Shown in pieces: positions 6,423-10,543 of a DNA stretch of 10,543 nucleotides; position 1 is the stretch's first letter, and every line of letters begins with the position of its first letter. This DNA is from Dunaliella salina. Lineage: Eukaryota; Chlorophyta; Chlorophyceae; Chlamydomonadales; Dunaliellaceae. Both the position numbers and the translations under genes were made by a program. Under the pieces are notes generated by a model. The model ran no database searches and was not told the DNA's origin. It saw only the letters and a program-made list of their open reading frames with translations. The DNA lies in assembly GCA_002284615.2 (NCBI GenBank), contig MU069630.1, positions 104,680 to 115,222 on the forward strand. Reading direction: 5' to 3'.

Positions 6423-7487
6423 AGGAGCCGCTCCGAAAATAGGGGCCCCCAGACTCGGCAGACATACCTGGGAAGCACGGTGGATATGTCCTCATACTCA
6501 GGCTGTGTCCAATTTCAATGCTTGTCTGGTTTCTTTGTTTGCACTGCTGTTGCCCAGCAGATGTGCAGAGGTGACCATGCTCAATGTGCTTGGAGCAAAC
6601 TATAATACCCTCATTCTTTCACTTGATGAATCAGGCTCAAGCTCAGACCTACCTGAGAGCCAAAGAATGAGGCAAATGTGGGCCAGAGCAGGTGTCTTAG
6701 CCCTCATTTTTCTTGAAATGGCCTAACATGCATCAACAAGTTCCCCTGGCACAGTCTAAAGACCCCGTCCTCACTTTTTTGATGCAGAAATTCACTCAAG
6801 GTGCTCTGCATGCTCAGTTTTCCCAAGTTGCTTTTGGGCATTAACTCCCTACTTACCGTACAGAAACGTAACCATCATGCGTTCCAGAAACAAATATTTT
6901 GTTTTTGATTCCTGCCTTATTCCCTCACCCCTCAGTGTTTGCCCGCATGTTCCAGCAAGGGCGCTCAATCTGGGTTGCCAAAAATTTGATCTGTGTGGTA
7001 CTCCTGCATCTTTAAGCTGCCTACAGCAATATAGTCATAGCTGCAAAGCAGAAGAGCAGCAGCACTGCCCCTGCATGTGACGCGTATGCATGACACAATA
7101 TGACCTCAAAACCGAGTGTAGAAAAGAAACATGAAAATCCAGCTGCTAATGTTGCTCCAACTTGCAAAGTCACCTCAATTTTGAAAACTTAAAGCTGTGC
7201 AGTGCAAAGTGCAAAACTTTTCAGAGTCCAGGTGCACATCAAGCTGTTGACGCCTCACTGGTACGTCGGAGCCTCAAGGACTTCTCGCTCATACCTTCTT
7301 ACTTCCTCAAAGACAACTGCTTTCCGCTTTCATTCATACTCCCGCATGCTCAAGAATGATTAAATTTCCCCCTGTCCGCAGTCATCCCGCAAAAACATTA
7401 TACATCATTATTGGGGTGACACTCAGGAAGGTTAGCAAACATTCTCCAAGGACGGCACGTGTAGATTTTGGGCTGGAACCCCCTGAG

Positions 7488-7507
7488 CCCCCCCCCCCCC
7501 AAAAAAA
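7488..7507. repeat. Poly-C followed by poly-A (C13 A7)
   Basis: Thirteen C then seven A. Such a homopolymer junction is prone to length errors in sequencing and replication slippage, so any open frame across it is unreliable. Confidence 0.9.
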
Positions 7508-7963
7508 CCTTCCTGTGCCCCAATCTGGACAACAAGGGTACCAATCTGCTCCTCCTTTAAATAGCTGTCAGTCTGCATACTCATCGCAATCAAACATTGA
7601 GTTGGAGCAGAGTTATGGGGCAAAAACTGAGGAACGGACACCCATGCAAACCTGGCCTTCCAGGCACCCACAACTGGCTTGCAAGTCCATAAACTGCCCT
7701 TCTGACTTCACCATGCAAGGACATATTACACATCGTCACTATCATGGAAGTTTGGATTTGTTCGCTGCATGTTTGCCTTCACACCCCCAGCGACCTGCAC
7801 CTGTGCGCATGTGGCATTGACTCTGATCCATGCACAGAGACACCCCCCTTTTACCCAATTTTGTCAAAGAGGGTGCCAATTCACACTTTTAAGCTCAGGA
7901 ATTCGATGATATTTTTTGAATTCTGTAGAAGTGGCTCAGTGGGAGGATCCCAAAAAACTCGGA

Positions 7964-7990
7964 CCCCCCCTTACCCCCTCCCCTTCCCCC
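7964..7990 (-). other. Potential G-quadruplex on minus strand (i-motif on plus)
   Basis: The + strand has C7, TTA, C5, T, C4, TT, C5. Read on the minus strand this is four G-runs of at least four with loops of 2, 1 and 3 bases, which satisfies the standard short-loop quadruplex pattern. Another CCC lies just downstream. No neighbouring gene tells what it might regulate. Confidence 0.7.
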
Positions 7991-8216
7991 GACCCTCTCC
8001 GATCAGACCCATATATGTACCAACCGATAGCTCTCCATTTTGGGTTTCCGAATATATAATTCTTGATCAGATCGTCACGTGCTGTCCAAAAATTTACAGA
8101 AACAAGACCATCCTGTGTCACCGCTCAAAAATATTATTCCACCCTACAAAAACATTATTTTTCGGGATGACGTACTTTCTGTGCTGTATACACATATAAC
8201 CTTTACAAGCTTAGGT

Positions 8217-8238
8217 GAAAAAGAAAAGAAAAGAAAAA
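8217..8238. repeat. AAAAG simple repeat
   Basis: GAAAAAGAAAAGAAAAGAAAAA: a short A-rich pentanucleotide run, about four units. Confidence 0.85.
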
Positions 8239-8895
8239 CTATGTAGGCAGAGAAACTCTCCCTACATCAATTAAGGGAAAGGAGACACATAGGCTCAAAA
8301 AAGAGCCGTGTGCCCCCTCCACCAAAAAATATGAAAAAGAGATTGCTAGTGTGGATCTGGAGGGTTACTAGAAGCACCTGGCAGTACGACCTGGCTGTGG
8401 GAAGTATTCTTTTTTTCAATAGGGCGGCGTGTGGTGAGATGTCTAAACGTGTTTTGTTTGCCCATGAAAGACAATACTAAGGTTTTTGTAGCAGATGCCC
8501 TGCAGCTCAGGATATCCAGTTCAACTTAGTATGCAGACCCTCTGCGTCCAGCGTGTTGATCCTGGTCCTGGTATAGGCGTTTGCACCAGTTATTGAGCTT
8601 TGGGCGCATCATCCAAGCTTGATTTTCAGATTGATGAGTTTACCCTCAGCCTCTGTCTAGCTTATGCAAACAGAGCATTACCTTTCCTCTGCTTTACATC
8701 TTGTATGCAGGCTTAAGGTGGAGGTCCATATCAACAAAACCATCAACAAAAGAATGGCAGCTTCACAGAAGCATCTTGACCCACATTTCTTAACTAGAAA
8801 GCCTTTGTGAAGGGCGAGGTCACGTGAGGGCTGGAGAGGTGTGTACAGTACAAAGCTGTGGCAAAGCAGCTTGGATGGAAAGTGCATGAAGGCCC

Positions 8896-8911
8896 CACAT
8901 GTGCACATGTG
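8896..8911. repeat. Perfect 16-bp palindrome CACATGTGCACATGTG
   Basis: Made of two adjacent CACATGTG palindromes, each holding a CANNTG E-box core. It is the sort of site bHLH proteins bind, but there is no adjacent gene to support a regulatory role. Confidence 0.5.
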
Positions 8912-9444
8912 CAGTGACTTGGTCCCCTTCAATTCTTGCCTGGTCCATGTGCATGGGCACTTGAGGTCCGCACCTGGTTTTGCCAAGCATGCCGAGTGAG
9001 GGTGCCTCTTTTAATTTTTTCCTCAGCAATTCTTTGTAATGTTGGTTTGCTAAGGATGAAAAGTGCAACATTGATTGGAAGCTCAGAAACTGGTCATGCT
9101 TTTCTTTGAATTGTCTGGGATGAAAGGATATCTTTCCTGTGCGAAATGGTTTCAATTTTTTTCAAACCAAGCGCTTCAACTAAAATTGTGGGTCTCCTGC
9201 ATTTCATTCTTGGCGTGCTGTTTGCTGTCTTACTTACTTTCTTATGTTTCCTGACAGCCAAACACTCCTATCTGGACTCCTGGAGGTTAACAGATTCACA
9301 CTTCATTAACATGATGAATGTTGACAAGTGCATGTGACCCAAAGTCGTAGTTGTGCATTATACAAGTTTCCAGAGGCAGACAAAGGAGGACTAAAAACAG
9401 GTGAATGCATACCATCCAATCAGCTGTCCAAAAATGCAACATTT

Positions 9445-9480
9445 TCGACTTTTGGAGGCCCATTGTCGACTTTTGGAGGC
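9445..9480. repeat. 15-bp direct repeat TCGACTTTTGGAGGC
   Basis: Two identical copies at 9445-9459 and 9466-9480, spaced 21 bp, about 70 bp left of the terminal repeat of element copy 2. They may be a local slippage duplication. Confidence 0.85.
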
Positions 9481-9549
9481 AGGAATGGGCAAGGTCATGA
9501 ATGCCTTCAGTTGGCTGTGTCCATGATGGTGGTACATTACAACCAAATC

Positions 9550-10345
9550 CAGAGGGGGTCAACTAGGCATATAAACAGGTGTTTGAATGCTCCCTGCTTA
9601 TGTATTGTTGCGTATTACGGGTGCTCCAACTGGCAGCTTTAAAGTTTGGGTTCCTTTGGTAGCCTATTTCACGAGCTTCCTCCCTAAAGCACTGGGGTCT
9701 CATTCCTTGTGGCCAGGGCGGAATTTGGCACCTTCTCAGGGTTCGTCCTGTCGGTGGGAGTCAGTGGAAGGCTCTTTCCCTAAAGCACGCGGCCTAAGGG
9801 CAAGCGTAAATCTTTCTTTCTTTTTCCTGGGGCGCATATGCCTGATCAGCTGTGGTGTGTCCCTACTTTTTTGCCATCCAGCCTTCATTCCTGACCATCT
9901 ACAGCACCTAATTGGTTGATTTTGGGGATTTGGAGGTCGTGCGCCAAAATAATATCATTACAAAAGAAAAGACTGGGTGGTTGGTCAGGTACAGAAGTTC
10001 AGCCATCTCCTTTAATGAACGTCTAGCACAAGGGGTGCCAAAAAGGTCATTTTCGGGCACTTTTTCCCTGTATTTGAATGTAAAGGATGTTAGCATCGGG
10101 AACAAGAGGTAAAATTACAAAAAGTTGTGGGTTAAATGCCCCCATGGTGCAGCTGCGGGTCATCTAAGGGCGATGTCAGGCCACTGGCAAGAGAGCGCCC
10201 CACTTTTGTTAGGGGTTCTTCCCTTGATGCACGCGGCCTTTGGCTTGCGTAGGCTTTTCTTTTTCTTTTCTTTTCAAGAGAGCGATCTGGGGTCCTCCAA
10301 ATTTAATTCTTTAATTATTTGGTGAATGTAATATTTTTAATTTAT
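9550..10345 (-). mobile_element. Diverged, inverted copy 2 of the 2.1-kb element
   Basis: Its left border CAGAGGGGGTCAAC is identical over 14 bases to the left end of copy 1. Read on the minus strand it corresponds to copy 1's right end, followed inward by one arm of the hairpin (GTGCTCCAACTGGCAGC near 9621), then the 40-bp, 19-bp and 16-bp homologous blocks (9967-10006, 10031-10049, 10134-10149). Weaker similarity continues to about 10345. No matching terminal repeat is seen on the right, so that end is truncated or too diverged; the boundary is approximate. Internal duplications (GCACGCGGCCT near 9787 and 10229, each followed by a T-rich run) are absent from copy 1. No transposase is seen. 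Confidence 0.65.
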
Positions 10346-10485
10346 CTTTTGGTTTACAAGGTTCTCTTCCGGCTCGTTCAAGGGCGTTTCCTTACATGGG
10401 GTGGGGGCGCAGACCAAGAGCACAGGAACAAAACTGGCCTGCAGGGCCTACAAGCACAGCTCCAGAGAGGGGGAGCAAAATACGC

Positions 10486-10543
<58 letters not shown>
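10486..10543. repeat. (GA)n microsatellite at right window edge
   Basis: An uninterrupted GA run from 10491 to the end of the window, preceded by GAGAA. It continues past the edge, so its length is unknown. The bases 10346-10485 before it hold nothing recognised. Confidence 0.95.

Larger units (their letters stand above)
5973..7487. other. Stretch without a convincing gene
   Basis: After the satellite comes a moderately GC-rich part (about 6180-6480) with two E2F-type motifs listed separately. A 73-codon frame at 6505-6726 (MSNFNACLVSL...LIFLEMA) has an acceptor-like TTGCCCAGCAG near 6560 and a possible GTGTCT donor near 6690, but no recognisable domain. The 67-codon frame at 6877-7080, the 65-codon frame at 7162-7359 and the 154-codon frame at 7356-7820 show no family features, and the last runs through a poly-C/poly-A tract. 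Confidence 0.5.
7508..9444. other. Stretch without a convincing gene
   Basis: Contains the C-rich quadruplex motif (7964-7990), an A/G-rich simple tract (8217-8238) and a 16-bp palindrome (8896-8911), each listed. Open frames at 7744-8199 (+), 8678-8986 (-) and 8820-9155 (-) show no domain, no splice support and no family resemblance. The frame at 9146-9337 (+) starts with a hydrophobic segment but ends quickly and has no context. Confidence 0.5.

Noticed and set aside
6300..6480. Fragment of 5S or other structural RNA (words such as CCTGGGAAGCACGG)
   Set aside because: Only short words resemble 5S rRNA; the rest of the gene, spacing and internal promoter boxes do not fit. No tRNA-like cloverleaf was seen anywhere either.
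7872..7905. Possible third copy of the element hairpin arm (GTGCCAATTCACACTTTTAAGC)
   Set aside because: Shares only CTTTTAAGCT(T/C)AGG-like bases with the arm near 2600, and the flanks do not align with copy 1 or 2.
8820..9155. 111-codon minus-strand frame
   Set aside because: Fairly mixed composition, but no domain, no companion exons and no matching frame structure around it.
10452..10466. CCAGAGAGGGGGAGC as the missing terminal repeat of element copy 2
   Set aside because: It is in direct, not inverted, orientation relative to the border at 9550 and differs by an insertion; more likely part of the purine-rich approach to the GA array.

Overview
The window looks like nuclear DNA of a land plant with long, repeat-filled introns. 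There is no bacterial-style gene packing and no long open frame. Only one gene can be defended: the 3' part of a small glycine-rich protein on the + strand, read from three exons at 334-366, 1363-1496 and 4561-4638. The exons join in a consistent phase (phase 1, then phase 0), have GT/AG borders and end in TAA. The Gly-rich core (GGGCGVGFGLG...GAAFGSKYI) resembles the chloroplast-envelope lipid-trafficking protein TGD5 of plants. The 5' exons lie left of the window. Large introns, dinucleotide arrays at both window edges and the TGD5-like gene suggest a large-genome land plant, possibly a fern; this lineage guess is an inference.

Layout. 1-58 is a CA microsatellite. 334-366 is a predicted 33-nt microexon. 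367-1362 is an intron with a TTTG-rich tract. 1363-1496 is the core exon. Directly behind it, 1510-1802, lie decayed tandem copies of that exon's 3' half and its splice donor. The rest of the second intron (to 4560) holds a transposon-like element with hAT-like ends (2077-2722) carrying an 84-nt near-perfect hairpin, a CA array, a ~110-bp tandem repeat, a cluster of nested inverted repeats and a nine-copy 27-bp minisatellite. The terminal exon ends at 4638.

Downstream I see no convincing gene. There is a 500-bp satellite-like array built on an ACTTGCAACAAGCAgC unit (5472-5972), two E2F-type motifs (about 6220 and 6414), a C-rich tract with minus-strand G-quadruplex potential (7964-7990), a second, inverted and diverged copy of the 2.1-kb element (9550 to about 10345), and a GA microsatellite that runs off the right edge.

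The most interesting parts are the decaying exon duplications, the inverted pair of related elements, and the element-borne hairpin that could give a small-RNA precursor. I found no evidence of a novel multi-gene system.
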